Shown: positions 8,385-18,684 of the stretch, in pieces
How positions within the stretch are numbered: position 1 is the first letter of the stretch
Layout of the letters: each line of letters begins with the position of its first letter
Assembly (NCBI RefSeq): GCF_018223345.1
Contig: NZ_CP073587.1
Location: 407,001-471,000, forward strand
Length of the DNA: 64,000 bases
Reading direction: 5' to 3'
DNA from: Shewanella yunxiaonensis
GTDB lineage: Bacteria; Pseudomonadota; Gammaproteobacteria; Enterobacterales; Shewanellaceae
Made by a program: the position numbers and the translations under genes
The notes under the pieces: model-generated
Databases searched by the model: none
Told to the model about the DNA's origin: nothing
What the model saw: only the letters and a program-made list of their open reading frames with translations

Positions 8385-9107
8385 ATGTTAACTAAATATC
8401 GTATCGGTGAGAAATGGTTGGGGTATCCGCAAAGCCATCGCTGGTCAGCAATTGCAGATGTGCTTCAGAGTAGCTCCGGCCTTATTCTGGGATTGTTTCT
8501 GCTGGCACACCTGCATTTTGAATCTACTATCCTGCTGGGCAAAGAAGCGTTTTACCGTTTGGCGAATGTACTGGAGGGCGGCTGGTTTACCAGCAGCGGC
8601 CACGGCTCCTCTTTGGTCACGCAAACTTTTTCCATGTTCATGCTACTGGTACTCGTTGTTCACGCTGTGACTGCGCTAAGACGTTTTCCGGCACAGATGC
8701 GGCAGTGGCAGGCGCTACGCAACCACAACATACTCATCAATCATCAGGACAGTCGTCTGTGGTTCTGGCAAATGATCACTGGCTTCATGATGTTTTTCCT
8801 GGTGCCGATGCATTTGGTCACCATGATCACTAATCCGGAAATCGGTCCGCATCTGTCAGCCGAACGGGTTTGGCACGATAACTACTGGCTGGTCTACATC
8901 GTGCTGTTACCCGCAGTCGTCATTCATGCCATGTTGGGCTTGTATCGCTTAGCGCTGAAGTGGGGTGTCAGTTTTCGTCGGGAAGGCTTACGTACCTTAG
9001 CCAAAGTGCTGATTGGCTACTTAATCGTACTGGGACTTTGTAGTTTAACGGCCTATCTGGTGATTGGTCGCGGACTCACAACCCCGGTAACACCATTTAT
9101 TCCCTGA
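8385..9107 (+). CDS. frdC: Fumarate reductase diheme cytochrome b subunit (Wolinella type)
   Basis: This 240-aa membrane protein anchors the fumarate reductase and passes electrons from menaquinol to FrdB. It has five hydrophobic segments (about residues 27-48, 78-97, 125-148, 165-187 and 205-228). Histidines at 44, 93, 143 and 181 fall almost exactly where the Wolinella succinogenes FrdC heme ligands are (44, 93, 143, 182), so it should hold two b hemes. This differs from E. coli, which has heme-free FrdC plus FrdD. It is first in the order frdC-frdA-frdB. No good Shine-Dalgarno sequence precedes the ATG. Confidence 0.92.
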   Translation: MLTKYRIGEKWLGYPQSHRWSAIADVLQSSSGLILGLFLLAHLHFESTILLGKEAFYRLANVLEGGWFTSSGHGSSLVTQTFSMFMLLVLVVHAVTALRRFPAQMRQWQALRNHNILINHQDSRLWFWQMITGFMMFFLVPMHLVTMITNPEIGPHLSAERVWHDNYWLVYIVLLPAVVIHAMLGLYRLALKWGVSFRREGLRTLAKVLIGYLIVLGLCSLTAYLVIGRGLTTPVTPFIP

Positions 9108-9125
9108 TAATTCAAAGCATAAAAA

Positions 9126-9172
9126 CTGAGATAGCGGCTATTGCAGTCTCGGGAGTTCCTTTCCTATCTCAG
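9126..9172 (+). promoter_or_regulatory. Stem-loop in the frdC-frdA gap
   Basis: Perfect 9-bp arms CTGAGATAG (9126-9134) and CTATCTCAG (9164-9172) enclose a 29-base loop and are followed by AACTATTTTT. It lies in the 150-base space between frdC and frdA and may be a partial terminator or an mRNA stability element setting the ratio of anchor to catalytic subunits. Confidence 0.6.
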
Positions 9173-9257
9173 AACTATTTTTCCCGCGTGGCGACGACGG
9201 GTGAGGTGTTAAAGCAAGCAGAGTTCGGGATGTGGTTTATCCCGCAAAGGAGAGAGT

Positions 9258-11246
9258 GTGAAACTCATTTATACCGATGCACTGGTGGTGGGGGCCGGAC
9301 TGGCGGGGCTGCGCGTGGCTATTGAGGCCAAACAGCGGGGTCTGGATACACTGGTGCTGTCACTTATTCCGCCGAAGCGGTCGCACTCGGCGGCGGCGCA
9401 AGGCGGCATGCAGGCGAGTCTGGCGAACACGGTGAAAGGTGAAGGGGATAATGAAGATATCCATTTTCAAGACACGGTAAAAGGCTCGGACTGGGGCTGC
9501 GATCAAACTGTGGCACGCATGTTTGCGCATTGTGCGCCCAAAGCGGTGCGGCAAATGGCCAATTGGGGCGTGCCCTGGACGCGGGTAACCGCTGGGCCGA
9601 GGCAAGTCGTGGTCAACGCCGAACGGGTGACGCTGGAAGAAGCGCAGGCGGCGCATGGTCTGATCAATGCTCGTGATTTTGGCGGCACCAAAAAATGGCG
9701 CACTTGTTATACCGCCGATGGTACCGGGCATTCATTGCTGTATGCCGTCGATAATAAAGCGATCTCTTTGGATGTGCCGGTGCATGAGCGCATTGAAGCG
9801 TTGAAGATCATTCATGATGGTAAACGCTGTCACGGGGTGATTGCCCGGTGCTTAATCACCGGCGAGTTGCGCGCTTATATTGGCAAATGTACCACTATTG
9901 CGACCGGCGGTTATGGTCGCATCTATGAAGTCTCTACCAATGCCGTGATTTGCGAAGGTATCGGTCAGGCGCTGGCGCTGGAAACCGGCGTAGCAACGCT
10001 GGGCAATATGGAAGCGGTGCAGTTCCACCCTACGGCGATCGTGCCCGTGGGCATTCTTACTACCGAAGGTTGCCGTGGCGATGGCGGGATCTTGCGGGAT
10101 AAAAATGGTCACCGTTTTATGCCTGATTATGAGCCGGAGAAAAAAGAGCTGGCTTCTCGTGATGTTGTGTCGCGGCGTATGACCGAACATATGCGTAAAG
10201 GTTTCGGGGTTGATAGTCCTTATGGACCGCATCTGTGGCTGGATATTACCTTACTCGGTCGCAAACACGTTGAAACCAACCTGCGCGAAGTGCGCGAGAT
10301 TTGTGAAAACTTCCTCGGCATCGATCCGGCGGATGAATGGATCCCGGTGCGGCCGACGCAACACTATTCCATGGGAGGCATTCGCACTAAGGCTTCGGGT
10401 GAGAGTCCACAACTTAAAGGGTTATTCAGTGTCGGCGAAGCCGCGTGTTGGGATATGCACGGTTTTAACCGCCTTGGGGGGAACTCACTGGCAGAAACGG
10501 TAGTCGGCGGCATGATCATCGGCAGCTATGTTGCCGATTTCTGTGAACAGGAAGACTTACAAGTCGATACCCATCTGGTGGAACAGTTTGCTACTGAGCT
10601 GCAACAGGAAATCGATACCCTGTTGGCGACCGATGACGGTGAAGATGCTTTTGATCTGAAACTGCATATGCAGCGCACCATGATGGATTATGTCGGCATT
10701 TTCCGTAATGGCCCGGAACTGCAAAAGGCCGTCGATGAATTAAAAGCGCTGTTGGCACGTTCGCGCCATATCCGCCTTAAATGCAAAAAGCGTCATGCTA
10801 ATCCGGAACTGGCCGAAGCACTGCGGGTGCGGCGCATGCTGAAGGTGGCATTGACGGTTGCCTGTGGGGCACTGGCGCGGACCGAAAGTCGCGGCGCTCA
10901 TGCCCGCGAAGATTTTCCACAACGCAACGATAAAGACTGGCTGTGTCGTACCCTTTCCCGCTGGCCGGACGCCAATGCACTGGAGCCGAGTCTGAGCTAT
11001 GAAGCGCTGGATGTGATGCAGATGGAATTACCACCGGGTTATCGTGGTTATGGCGCCGATAACGCCATTGCGCATCCTGATACCGCCAAACGGCAACAGC
11101 AGATTGCTGATATCCAAGCCGCATTGGGGCTAGATGCCACGCCGCAGCAGCGGCAACAGGCATTGATGCCGTTTGATTTACCGGAACATCTGCAACCGCA
11201 GAATCAGCGTTTAACTGACCTTTTAGCCAGCGGAGAAAAATCATGA
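9258..11246 (+). CDS. frdA: Fumarate reductase flavoprotein subunit
   Basis: FrdA is the catalytic subunit, facing the cytoplasm, that reduces fumarate to succinate. The 662-aa product has the FAD dinucleotide fold ([15 protein letters not shown], residues 9-23) and the [10 protein letters not shown] motif whose histidine binds FAD covalently. Active-site parts are the SRDVVSRRM segment near residue 300, [10 protein letters not shown] near 370 and RLGGNSLAE near 410. Length is like the 656-aa Wolinella FrdA and longer than E. coli FrdA (602). Translation starts at GTG with AAGGAGAG in front. Its stop overlaps the frdB start (ATGA). Confidence 0.96.
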   Translation: MKLIYTDALVVGAGLAGLRVAIEAKQRGLDTLVLSLIPPKRSHSAAAQGGMQASLANTVKGEGDNEDIHFQDTVKGSDWGCDQTVARMFAHCAPKAVRQMANWGVPWTRVTAGPRQVVVNAERVTLEEAQAAHGLINARDFGGTKKWRTCYTADGTGHSLLYAVDNKAISLDVPVHERIEALKIIHDGKRCHGVIARCLITGELRAYIGKCTTIATGGYGRIYEVSTNAVICEGIGQALALETGVATLGNMEAVQFHPTAIVPVGILTTEGCRGDGGILRDKNGHRFMPDYEPEKKELASRDVVSRRMTEHMRKGFGVDSPYGPHLWLDITLLGRKHVETNLREVREICENFLGIDPADEWIPVRPTQHYSMGGIRTKASGESPQLKGLFSVGEAACWDMHGFNRLGGNSLAETVVGGMIIGSYVADFCEQEDLQVDTHLVEQFATELQQEIDTLLATDDGEDAFDLKLHMQRTMMDYVGIFRNGPELQKAVDELKALLARSRHIRLKCKKRHANPELAEALRVRRMLKVALTVACGALARTESRGAHAREDFPQRNDKDWLCRTLSRWPDANALEPSLSYEALDVMQMELPPGYRGYGADNAIAHPDTAKRQQQIADIQAALGLDATPQQRQQALMPFDLPEHLQPQNQRLTDLLASGEKS

Positions 11247-11983
11247 GCCGTAGTCTGACTTTCAGGATCTTTCGTTTCGATCCGCAACTGCCGGGTGATA
11301 CCCCTAAAATGGTGGACTATCAGTTAGATGAAACGCCAGGAATGACCGTGTTTATCGCGCTGAATCGGCTGCGGGCAGAACAGGATCCGTCATTGCAGTT
11401 TGATTTTGTCTGCCGCGCCGGTATTTGTGGCAGCTGCGCCATGGTGATAAACGGTTTTCCGACTTTGGCTTGCCGTACGCTCACGGCTAAATACCGTGAC
11501 GCCGTGATCACGTTGATGCCATTACCCGGCTTTGAACTTATCGGCGACTTGTCGGTAAATACCGGTAAATTCATGCGTGAACTGGCGGAGCGTTTGAAGT
11601 TGTGGCTGCATCCTCAGCCGCAACAGGCAGACATTCATCATTTGGAAGCCCCGATGGACCCGGACGAAGCGGCCAAGCTTTACGAGCTTGAACGCTGTGT
11701 GGAGTGTGGCGTGTGTGTTTCTGCCTGTGCTACCGCGCAGATGCGTGACACCTTTGTCGGTGCGGTGGGAATGATGAAAATTGCCCGCTTTGAACTGGAT
11801 AGCCGCGATGCCCGTACCGTAGATGATTTCTACCATGTGATTGGCTCGCAAGATGGGGTATTTGGCTGCATGACGTTGCTGGGCTGTCAGGACAACTGTC
11901 CGAAAGATCTGCCGCACATGCAGCAGATCGCCTATCTGCGTCGCAAAATGGCCGGAACATTGATAGCCAGTTCCAAGATGTAA
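11243..11983 (+). CDS. frdB: Fumarate reductase iron-sulfur subunit
   Basis: FrdB carries electrons from the FrdC hemes to the FrdA flavin through three clusters. The 246-aa product shows the plant-ferredoxin [2Fe-2S] motif CRAGICGSC with a later cysteine (residues about 57-77), and two C-terminal cysteine groups, [11 protein letters not shown] (about 152) and [15 protein letters not shown] (about 210), for the [4Fe-4S] and [3Fe-4S] clusters. It overlaps frdA by four bases, a sign of coupling, and is followed by a strong terminator that closes the operon. Confidence 0.96.
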   Translation: MSRSLTFRIFRFDPQLPGDTPKMVDYQLDETPGMTVFIALNRLRAEQDPSLQFDFVCRAGICGSCAMVINGFPTLACRTLTAKYRDAVITLMPLPGFELIGDLSVNTGKFMRELAERLKLWLHPQPQQADIHHLEAPMDPDEAAKLYELERCVECGVCVSACATAQMRDTFVGAVGMMKIARFELDSRDARTVDDFYHVIGSQDGVFGCMTLLGCQDNCPKDLPHMQQIAYLRRKMAGTLIASSKM

Positions 11984-11995
11984 ACTCTCCTTAAC

Positions 11996-12018
11996 GCCGG
12001 GAATTACCCGGCTTTTTA
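11996..12018 (+). terminator. Rho-independent terminator after frdB
   Basis: Arms GCCGGG (11996-12001) and CCCGGC (12007-12012) with a 5-base loop are followed by TTTTT. Confidence 0.85.
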
Positions 12019-12215
12019 ATTTCAGCCGGGCAGGTGAATTACCATCATCCTTGATAAACTCGCCATCAATCTGCACCTGCGATTCACACCGCATTTAGTG
12101 TGGGCAGTGCTGAGTCGGCTTCGTTGTGGTCTGGACTAGCGACACTGTATAAGTCATACGACCGCCCGACCTTTCTTGCTATAATGCGCGCTTGTTTTGA
12201 GGGGGAGTGTCGTTA

Positions 12216-14378
12216 ATGGATGTTTCATACCTGTTGGATGGCTTGAATGACCGACAGCGCGAAGCGGTGGCTGCATCACAGTCGAGTATGTTGGTACTGG
12301 CCGGGGCTGGCAGTGGCAAAACGCGGGTGTTAACCCATCGTATTGCGTGGTTGATGCAGGTAGAAAACCAGAGCCCCTATTCCATTATGGCGGTGACCTT
12401 TACCAATAAGGCCGCCACAGAAATGCGTGAACGGGTTGAGCGGCTCATTGGCCACAACATGAATCGGATGTGGATCGGTACTTTCCATGGGCTGGCGCAC
12501 CGTCTGTTACGTACCCATTGGCAGGAAGCAAATCTGCCGCAGAACTTTCAGATCCTTGATGGCGAAGATCAGCACCGCCTGATCAAGCGCATCATTAAAA
12601 GTCTTAATCTCGACGAAAAACAGTATCCACCACGGATGGTGCAGGGTTATATCAACGGTAAAAAGGACGAAGGATTAAGACCTTCAGCGATCGATGCCGG
12701 GCCGTTTCCATTAGAGCAAAAACTGCTGGAGCTGTACCGTGTCTATCAGGAATCCTGCGATCGCGCCGGCTTGGTGGATTTTGCCGAAATTCTGCTGCGG
12801 GCACACGAGTTATGGCTCAATAAGCCGCATCTGCTGGCGCATTATCAGGAGCGGTTCCGTAATATTCTGGTGGATGAGTTTCAGGACACCAATGCCATTC
12901 AATATGCCTGGATCCGCTTGCTGGCCGGCAATACTGGTCACGTCATGATTGTCGGCGACGATGATCAGTCGATTTATGGTTGGCGTGGCGCACAGGTAGA
13001 AAACCTGCACCGTTTCCTCAAAGACTTTCCGAATGCGGAAACTATTCGTCTGGAACAGAACTATCGTTCCACTGGTAATATTCTGAAAGCCGCTAACGAA
13101 TTAATCGCCAATAATCCAGGGCGTCTCGGCAAAGATCTGTGGACCGAAGATGCGGAAGGCGAGCCTATCTCGGTCTACTGCGCATTTAATGAATTAGATG
13201 AAGCCCGCTTTATCGTCGGCCGTATTGCTGATTGGCAGGAAAAAGGCGGCAATTTAGCCGACTGCGCCATTCTTTATCGATCTAATGCCCAGTCGCGGGT
13301 ATTGGAAGAGGCGTTACTGCATAAAGGCTTGGCTTATCGCATTTATGGCGGCTTACGCTTCTTTGAACGCCAGGAAATCAAGGATGCCATGAGTTATCTG
13401 CGCTTGATGGCGAACCATGATGATGATGCTGCGTTTGAACGGGTGGTCAATACACCAACGCGGGGCATTGGTGACCGCACGCTGGACATTATGCGCAGCA
13501 CTGCGCGTCAGCATCAACTGACTTTGTGGCAGGCGGCCGGGCAGTTACTGGAACAAAAGGTGCTGAGTGGCCGCGCAGCGACGGCTGTCAGAAGTTTTAT
13601 GGATCTGATTGTCGGTCTGGCGCATGACACTGATGAAATGGCCTTGTATCGCAAGACCGACCATGTGATCCAGGCGTCTGGCCTGAAAACCATGTATGAA
13701 CAGGAAAAAGGCGAAAAAGCACAAAGCCGGGTAGAAAACCTCGACGAATTGGTCACTGCCGCACGCACCTTTGAGGTGCCGGAAGAACTGTTGGATATGG
13801 GAGAACTCAACGCCTTTTTATCCCATGCGGCGCTGGAAGCCGGAGAGGGGCAGGCCGATGAGCATACTGATGCGGTGCAACTGATGACGTTGCACTCCGC
13901 TAAAGGGCTGGAATTTCCCGTGGTGTTTATGGCCGGGGTCGAAGAAGGGATTTTCCCTAGTCAACTTACCTTAGAAGAAGGCGATCGTCTCGAAGAGGAA
14001 CGCCGGCTGTGTTATGTCGGGATGACCCGGGCGATGGCACAACTCTATATCACCTATGCTGAATCACGACGAATTTATGGTCGGGAAAATTACGCCAGAC
14101 CTTCGCGGTTTATTAAAGAGATCCCACCGCAATGTATGACTGAAGTCAGGCTCAAGGCACAGGTATCCACGCCGGTGTTTAATACCCGTTTCAGCCGCAG
14201 CCAGCAGTTTGACGACAGTGGCTTTCATCATGGGCAACGAGTTTTTCATGCTAAATTTGGTGACGGCACGGTCACCAACAGTGAAGGCAGTGGCCCCCAG
14301 GCGCGGGTGCAGGTAAATTTTGATGATTTTGGCAGCAAGTGGCTGGTAGTGGCCTACGCTAAATTACAACCGCGGTAA
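12216..14378 (+). CDS. uvrD: DNA helicase II UvrD
   Basis: UvrD is a 3'-5' superfamily 1 helicase that removes UvrBC and the cut oligonucleotide in excision repair and unwinds DNA in mismatch repair. The product has Walker A GAGSGKT (near residue 30), the DEFQDTN box (about 220), the [13 protein letters not shown] motif, the QNYRS motif (motif IV region) and the late VGMTRA motif. I take ATG 12216 and not the in-frame GTG at 12207: the protein then begins [10 protein letters not shown] as in E. coli, is 720 aa (same as E. coli), and GGGGGAG lies 8 bases upstream. Confidence 0.97.
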   Translation: MDVSYLLDGLNDRQREAVAASQSSMLVLAGAGSGKTRVLTHRIAWLMQVENQSPYSIMAVTFTNKAATEMRERVERLIGHNMNRMWIGTFHGLAHRLLRTHWQEANLPQNFQILDGEDQHRLIKRIIKSLNLDEKQYPPRMVQGYINGKKDEGLRPSAIDAGPFPLEQKLLELYRVYQESCDRAGLVDFAEILLRAHELWLNKPHLLAHYQERFRNILVDEFQDTNAIQYAWIRLLAGNTGHVMIVGDDDQSIYGWRGAQVENLHRFLKDFPNAETIRLEQNYRSTGNILKAANELIANNPGRLGKDLWTEDAEGEPISVYCAFNELDEARFIVGRIADWQEKGGNLADCAILYRSNAQSRVLEEALLHKGLAYRIYGGLRFFERQEIKDAMSYLRLMANHDDDAAFERVVNTPTRGIGDRTLDIMRSTARQHQLTLWQAAGQLLEQKVLSGRAATAVRSFMDLIVGLAHDTDEMALYRKTDHVIQASGLKTMYEQEKGEKAQSRVENLDELVTAARTFEVPEELLDMGELNAFLSHAALEAGEGQADEHTDAVQLMTLHSAKGLEFPVVFMAGVEEGIFPSQLTLEEGDRLEEERRLCYVGMTRAMAQLYITYAESRRIYGRENYARPSRFIKEIPPQCMTEVRLKAQVSTPVFNTRFSRSQQFDDSGFHHGQRVFHAKFGDGTVTNSEGSGPQARVQVNFDDFGSKWLVVAYAKLQPR

Positions 14379-14402
14379 TCTCGGCGGGACAAAAAGTTAT
14401 TT

Positions 14403-14418
14403 TGTGGTGTAAATCACA
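14403..14418 (+). promoter_or_regulatory. CRP-like site upstream of ubiA
   Basis: TGTGG-N6-TCACA matches nine of the ten core bases of the CRP site. It lies 65 bases before the ubiA start, and a -10-like CATAAT is at 14431-14436, so binding near the -35 region could either activate or repress. Confidence 0.45.
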
Positions 14419-14482
14419 CTGTGACTGCGTCATAATGCACAACTGTAGTGCACAGGCTGAAGTATTTGGAGTGAGCAGGCCC

Positions 14483-15355
14483 ATGAATCTTAGGGAAAAA
14501 TTCGACGCATATGCGCGTCTTGCTCGTATTGACCGTCCAATTGGAACCTTTCTGCTGTTGTGGCCCTGCCTGATGGCCTTGTGGCTGGCGGCGGGAGGAT
14601 TACCTGACGTAAAAGTTCTGGTGATCTTTATCCTTGGCGTGTTCATCATGCGTGCCTGTGGTTGCATTATCAATGATTATGCTGATCGCCATCTAGATAC
14701 TCACGTGGAACGCACCAAATTACGGCCATTGGCCAGCGGCGAAGTCACCGTTAAAGAAGCGTTGCTACTGTTTGTGGTGCTAGGGCTGGTAGCGTTTTGC
14801 TTGGTATTGATGTTGAATCCGCTGGTCGTGAAACTGTCCTATATCGGTATGGTACTCACGGTCATTTATCCGTTCACTAAACGTTTTACCAACATGCCGC
14901 AGATGTTTCTCGGCATCGTCTGGAGCTGGTCAATCCCAATGGCCTATGCGGCTCAGACTGGCGAGGTACCTGCTGAAGCCTGGTGGTTGTTTGCCGCCAA
15001 CTGGTTCTGGACTATCGCCTACGACACCATGTATGCCATGGTAGATCGTGACGATGACCTGAAAGTCGGTATCAAATCCACGGCCATTCTGTTTGGTAAA
15101 TATGATCGGCAAATCATCGGCTTATTTCAGCTGGCGGCGTTAACCTGCTTTATGACCGCCGGGTTCGTAGCAGATCGCGGCCTGATGTATCTGGTTGGCT
15201 TGCTGGCATTTATCGGTTTCAGTCTGTACCAGCAACGGCTGATTTTTGGTCGTGAACGCGCGCCGTGTCTGAAAGCCTTTTTGAACAACAACTGGGCCGG
15301 GATGGCGTTGTTTCTGGCACTAGGCATGGATTACCTGATGGGCGTGACCATCTAA
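14483..15355 (+). CDS. ubiA: 4-hydroxybenzoate octaprenyltransferase
   Basis: UbiA attaches the prenyl side chain to 4-hydroxybenzoate, the second step of ubiquinone synthesis, in the inner membrane. The product has the two aspartate-rich motifs of the family: [10 protein letters not shown] (about residue 70) and, in the second half, DRDDD near residue 192, which bind Mg-diphosphate. About eight or nine hydrophobic segments are visible. ATG 14483 gives [10 protein letters not shown] and 290 aa, the E. coli length; the frame is open 27 codons further upstream but without a better start. No ubiC is next to it. Confidence 0.96.
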   Translation: MNLREKFDAYARLARIDRPIGTFLLLWPCLMALWLAAGGLPDVKVLVIFILGVFIMRACGCIINDYADRHLDTHVERTKLRPLASGEVTVKEALLLFVVLGLVAFCLVLMLNPLVVKLSYIGMVLTVIYPFTKRFTNMPQMFLGIVWSWSIPMAYAAQTGEVPAEAWWLFAANWFWTIAYDTMYAMVDRDDDLKVGIKSTAILFGKYDRQIIGLFQLAALTCFMTAGFVADRGLMYLVGLLAFIGFSLYQQRLIFGRERAPCLKAFLNNNWAGMALFLALGMDYLMGVTI

Positions 15356-15403
15356 TCATTCGCATCGTGATGCCCAATCTTTACCGCCGAGCAGGAGGCA
15401 AGG

Positions 15404-16429
15404 ATGCAGTTATTAGACGTTAAATGGCCGTTAATTCAGGCGCCGATGGCGGGGGCTCAAGGCATAGAACTGGCCATCGCTGTAGCGACTGCCGGAGCGC
15501 TCGGTTCCTTGCCGTGTGCCATGTTAAACGCGGCACAGATCCAGCAAGCGGTTACTCAGTTCCGTCAGCGTGTTAATGCGCCCATCAATCTCAACTTTTT
15601 CTGTCACAAGTCCCCGGCTACACAACCTCAACAGCTGCAACAGTGGCAGCAACAACTGCAACCTTACTATCAGGAATTGTCAGCAACATCAGTGCACAAT
15701 GTTGCTGAGCGTCGGCCATTTGATGCCGCCATGGCAGAGGCCATTGCGCCACTGCGGCCAGAAGTGGTCAGTTTTCATTTTGGTTTACCAGCGCTTTCAT
15801 TGTTGCAACAGGTAAAATCCTGGGGCGGCAAAGTGATCGCCAGTGCCACCACCGTAGCAGAAGGGTTATGGTTACAGGCTCAGGGGGTGGATGCCGTCAT
15901 TGCGCAGGGACTGGAAGCCGGTGGTCATCGCGGCCATTTTCTCAATGATGATCTGTCGCTGCAGCTGGGTATTTTCGCGTTATTACCGCAATTGGTGGCT
16001 GCATTGAACGTGCCGGTGATTGCTGCTGGTGGCATGGTCGATGCGACAACGATTGCGGCTGCCATGAAGCTCGGCGCCGCGGGTGTGCAGGTAGGAACGG
16101 CCTATCTGTTATGCCCGGAAGCCACGATCAGTCAGCTGCATCGTCAGGCATTGGCAGACTCACAACGCAACCCACATACGGCGCTTACGCGAGTGTTTAG
16201 TGGCCGCCCGGCCCGAGGCATTGTCAACCGCTTGATGCAAGAGCAGGCTGATGCTGCAATTCCGGATTTTCCGTTGGCGGCCAATGCTATTGCGCCATTA
16301 CGCCGTGCGGCAGAACAACAAGGCAATAGCGATTTCAGCCCGTTATGGTGTGGTCAGAATGCCAGTGGCTGTCGGGCAATTCCGGCTGAAGCACTCACCC
16401 GCCAGCTAGTGAGCGGATTTCAGCGATAA
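15404..16429 (+). CDS. Nitronate monooxygenase-family FMN protein
   Basis: This 341-aa protein is a TIM-barrel flavoprotein of the nitronate monooxygenase / 2-nitropropane dioxygenase family, which oxidises toxic alkyl nitronates such as propionate 3-nitronate to carbonyl compounds. Visible family signs are the N-terminal PLIQAPMAG, the GLEAGGHRGHF motif with the catalytic histidine (about residue 182), VPVIAAGGM and GVQVGTAYL (FMN phosphate site). AGGAGG-like bases precede the start. It follows ubiA by 48 bases and may be cotranscribed. Some members are enoyl reductases or unknown, so the exact substrate is open. Confidence 0.85.
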   Translation: MQLLDVKWPLIQAPMAGAQGIELAIAVATAGALGSLPCAMLNAAQIQQAVTQFRQRVNAPINLNFFCHKSPATQPQQLQQWQQQLQPYYQELSATSVHNVAERRPFDAAMAEAIAPLRPEVVSFHFGLPALSLLQQVKSWGGKVIASATTVAEGLWLQAQGVDAVIAQGLEAGGHRGHFLNDDLSLQLGIFALLPQLVAALNVPVIAAGGMVDATTIAAAMKLGAAGVQVGTAYLLCPEATISQLHRQALADSQRNPHTALTRVFSGRPARGIVNRLMQEQADAAIPDFPLAANAIAPLRRAAEQQGNSDFSPLWCGQNASGCRAIPAEALTRQLVSGFQR

Positions 16430-16442
16430 AGCTAAAGCGCTT

Positions 16443-17018
16443 CTAACTAAGCAGTGACCGCAGATCTGCCGGGCGGTAGTAGACAGATTTCAAGACCTTG
16501 CCGCGGCGCACTGTCTTTCCGGCCATGACTACGTCTTTGGCGCATTTGGCGATCAGGTAGTCCCCGTTGCGGCTACCACTGATCTCGATCCCTTGTTCGG
16601 CATAATGGGCGATAGTCTCTGCAAGTTCTTGCTCGGTGCGACAGACTTTGCTCATATTGCTGCTATGCACTTCATCCCAGCAGGGCACAAAGTCGATACC
16701 ACGGTTGTTGGCCACTTGGAGCAGCAGATCCACCAGATAACTGATCTCCAGCCGTTGCTCCAGTGCGGTGGCACCCAGATGCACCAGCCGTCCCATCAGT
16801 ACATAAACACTGTCAACGATTGCATCGGCTTGCGCTACTTTATCTGTCGCCTCGGCCAGCTCCGTTAATTCTTCGCTGATCAATGAGGTATGTAACTGGT
16901 CTTGTTTGTCATCCAAAGACTCAGGCATTGCCACCGGCAGGTCAAAGGTTTGGCGAAACTCGCGGATATCGCGATAAAGTTTGTCGTACAGCGACTGGGT
17001 CAACAGGGTTAGCTTCAT
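16443..17018 (-). CDS. MazG-like / phosphoribosyl-ATP pyrophosphohydrolase-like protein
   Basis: The N-terminal 100 residues look like an all-alpha NTP pyrophosphohydrolase domain: the metal-binding pattern EELTELAEA and, about 25 residues later, DAIVDSVYVL. Such enzymes cleave NTPs or related nucleotides to the monophosphate and pyrophosphate. The C-terminal 90 residues (with AKCAKDVVMAGKTVRRGKV) are not a domain I recognise. I start at ATG 17018, which has GGAA 7 bases upstream, and not at the in-frame TTG at 17030; this gives 191 aa. It is convergent with the nitronate monooxygenase gene, with only 13 bases between the stops. Confidence 0.7.
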   Translation of the reverse strand: MKLTLLTQSLYDKLYRDIREFRQTFDLPVAMPESLDDKQDQLHTSLISEELTELAEATDKVAQADAIVDSVYVLMGRLVHLGATALEQRLEISYLVDLLLQVANNRGIDFVPCWDEVHSSNMSKVCRTEQELAETIAHYAEQGIEISGSRNGDYLIAKCAKDVVMAGKTVRRGKVLKSVYYRPADLRSLLS

Positions 17019-17162
17019 TTTCAGTTCCAATATAAAACACTGTGGCGATCATAGGGAATTGCCGCGGCTAACGCAAAAGGCGGGTAAAACTCTCGGGAAT
17101 GGTTCGGATGTTGCGCCTGTTTCCGCTACCATAAGTGTTTTCTCAATATGATGGAAAGATGG

Positions 17163-17513
17163 ATGCCTATTCAGCGAATTAATCCCTGCAAACGTTGGTC
17201 AGATGTAACCATTTACAATGGCATTGCCCACTTTGTCGAAGTTGCCGAGAGCGAGCCGTTAGGCGACATCCGCGAGCAAGTGACTGAGATTCTGGCTCAG
17301 GCGGATAACAAACTGCAGCTTATTGGCAGCGACCGGAGTCAGGTGTTATCGGTGACGATTTATCTCACGGATTTTGCCAACGCTGCCGTATTGAATGAGC
17401 TGTGGGAGGCCTGGTTTCCAGAGGGCTGTGCTCCTAGCCGCGCCTGTGTGAAAGTCGAACTGGCCGATCCCCAGTATCTGGTGGAAATGGCCTTTGTTGC
17501 TGCTGCACCTTAA
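17163..17513 (+). CDS. RidA-family (YjgF/YER057c/UK114) protein
   Basis: RidA proteins deaminate reactive enamine/imine intermediates made by PLP enzymes. The 116-aa product has the family layout: start IQRINP, the VTIYLTD strand in the middle, and the C-terminal SRACVKVELADP segment with the conserved Arg that holds the substrate carboxylate. Three in-frame ATGs are near; I prefer 17163 because GGAAAG lies just in front and it gives the family-like N-terminus, though 17148 is possible. The WSD near the start and the family subtype suggest a non-canonical RidA subgroup. A yciI-like gene follows after 27 bases. Confidence 0.85.
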   Translation: MPIQRINPCKRWSDVTIYNGIAHFVEVAESEPLGDIREQVTEILAQADNKLQLIGSDRSQVLSVTIYLTDFANAAVLNELWEAWFPEGCAPSRACVKVELADPQYLVEMAFVAAAP

Positions 17514-17540
17514 TCCAGCTATTCAATAAGAGAGCAAAAC

Positions 17541-17828
17541 ATGTTTGTCGTATCGTTAACTTATACCTGTGAACTTAGTGAGATAGAAAAATATCTTGCG
17601 GCCCATATCGCTTATCTGGAACAGCAGTATGCGGCGGGCCATTTCCTGGCTTCTGGTCGCAAAGTGCCGCGTATTGGAGGGGTGATTTTGGCGCAAGCTG
17701 ATAGCAAAGCGCAGTTGATGCAGATCCTGGCGCTGGATCCTTTTAAGCAGCAGCAACTGGCGGATTATGATGTGATTGAATTTATTCCCAGTAAAACCGC
17801 GGATGCTTTGGCATTTCTAAAGCAGTAA
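17541..17828 (+). CDS. YciI-family protein
   Basis: This 95-aa protein belongs to the YciI-like family, small dimeric alpha/beta proteins of the ferredoxin-like fold thought to be simple enzymes. Family marks are the N-terminal strand MFVVSLTYT, the HIAYLEQQYAAGHFLASGR segment with the His (about residue 22) that is probably catalytic, and a late DPF motif (about 71). AGAGCAAAAC precedes the ATG. It follows the RidA gene closely and is likely in one transcript. The reaction in this lineage is not known. Confidence 0.88.
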   Translation: MFVVSLTYTCELSEIEKYLAAHIAYLEQQYAAGHFLASGRKVPRIGGVILAQADSKAQLMQILALDPFKQQQLADYDVIEFIPSKTADALAFLKQ

Positions 17829-17946
17829 TCCGCGCATTGGCGATTCTTCAAGGAATGTAAAATCGTTAATACGGATACCTTTAAGGTTTGGGAAAGCGCA
17901 GAATATTAGCTAAGGTAAAACTAATTAAACTCTCAGGGTAATGTTC

Positions 17947-18555
17947 ATGGCGGTTTTCAAACTCTATGGCGATGCGCAATCCGGCAACTGTTATAAAGTG
18001 CAGTTGTTGTGTTCGTTGTTGCACCTTGATTACCAATGGCAAGCGGTCAATATTCTTGCTGGTGATACGCGGGTTGCGTCGTTTCTTGAGAAAAATCCTA
18101 ACGGAAAAATTCCGTTGCTGGAGCTTAGCGATGGCCGCACGTTGTCCGAGTCAAATGCCATCATTAATTATCTGGCTTACGGCTCTGCTTTGTTGCCCGC
18201 TGAGCCGTTTGCGCTGGCCAAAGTGCAGCAGTGGCAGTTCTTTGAACAATACAGCCACGAGCCTTATATTGCGGTGGCGCGCTTTATCGCGAAATATCTT
18301 GGTTTGCCGGCTGAACGTCGCAGCGAATATGATGCCAAGCAAAAAGGCGGTCATAAGGCGCTGGCAGTGATGCAGCAGCAGTTGCAGTGCACGCCGTTTA
18401 TTGCGGGCGATAATCTGACCACGGCCGATATCAGTTTGTTTGCCTATACACATGTGGCAGATGAGGGTGGTTTCTCTCTGGAACACTATCCAGCCATCGA
18501 TGCCTGGCTCGACCGGATCAAAGCGTTGCCTGATTTTATCCCATTAGGTTCATAG
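17947..18555 (+). CDS. Glutathione S-transferase family protein
   Basis: The 202-aa product has the GST layout. The N-terminal thioredoxin-like domain (residues 1-78) contains the SGNCYKVQL segment where the glutathione-activating Ser/Cys lies, the NPNGKIPLLE cis-proline motif (about 50-59) and SESNAII for the glutathione gamma-glutamyl group. The C-terminal helical domain (about 85-200) has FIAGDNLTTADIS, the N-capping box. The second ATG (17947) is favoured: AGGG lies 8 bases upstream and it gives MAVFKLYGD. Function is probably detoxification of electrophiles; the substrate is unknown. Confidence 0.9.
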   Translation: MAVFKLYGDAQSGNCYKVQLLCSLLHLDYQWQAVNILAGDTRVASFLEKNPNGKIPLLELSDGRTLSESNAIINYLAYGSALLPAEPFALAKVQQWQFFEQYSHEPYIAVARFIAKYLGLPAERRSEYDAKQKGGHKALAVMQQQLQCTPFIAGDNLTTADISLFAYTHVADEGGFSLEHYPAIDAWLDRIKALPDFIPLGS

Positions 18556-18684
18556 TTTATCGCTGATAATTGCCGCAGTTGGCCGCAACCCTGTCGCTGA
18601 CTGCTCCGGCCTGTGCCATCTGCGGCTTTCCCGTGTTAACAAAAACAGTAGAATAGCCACTTCGCGATAGCTGGAGCTTTTATC

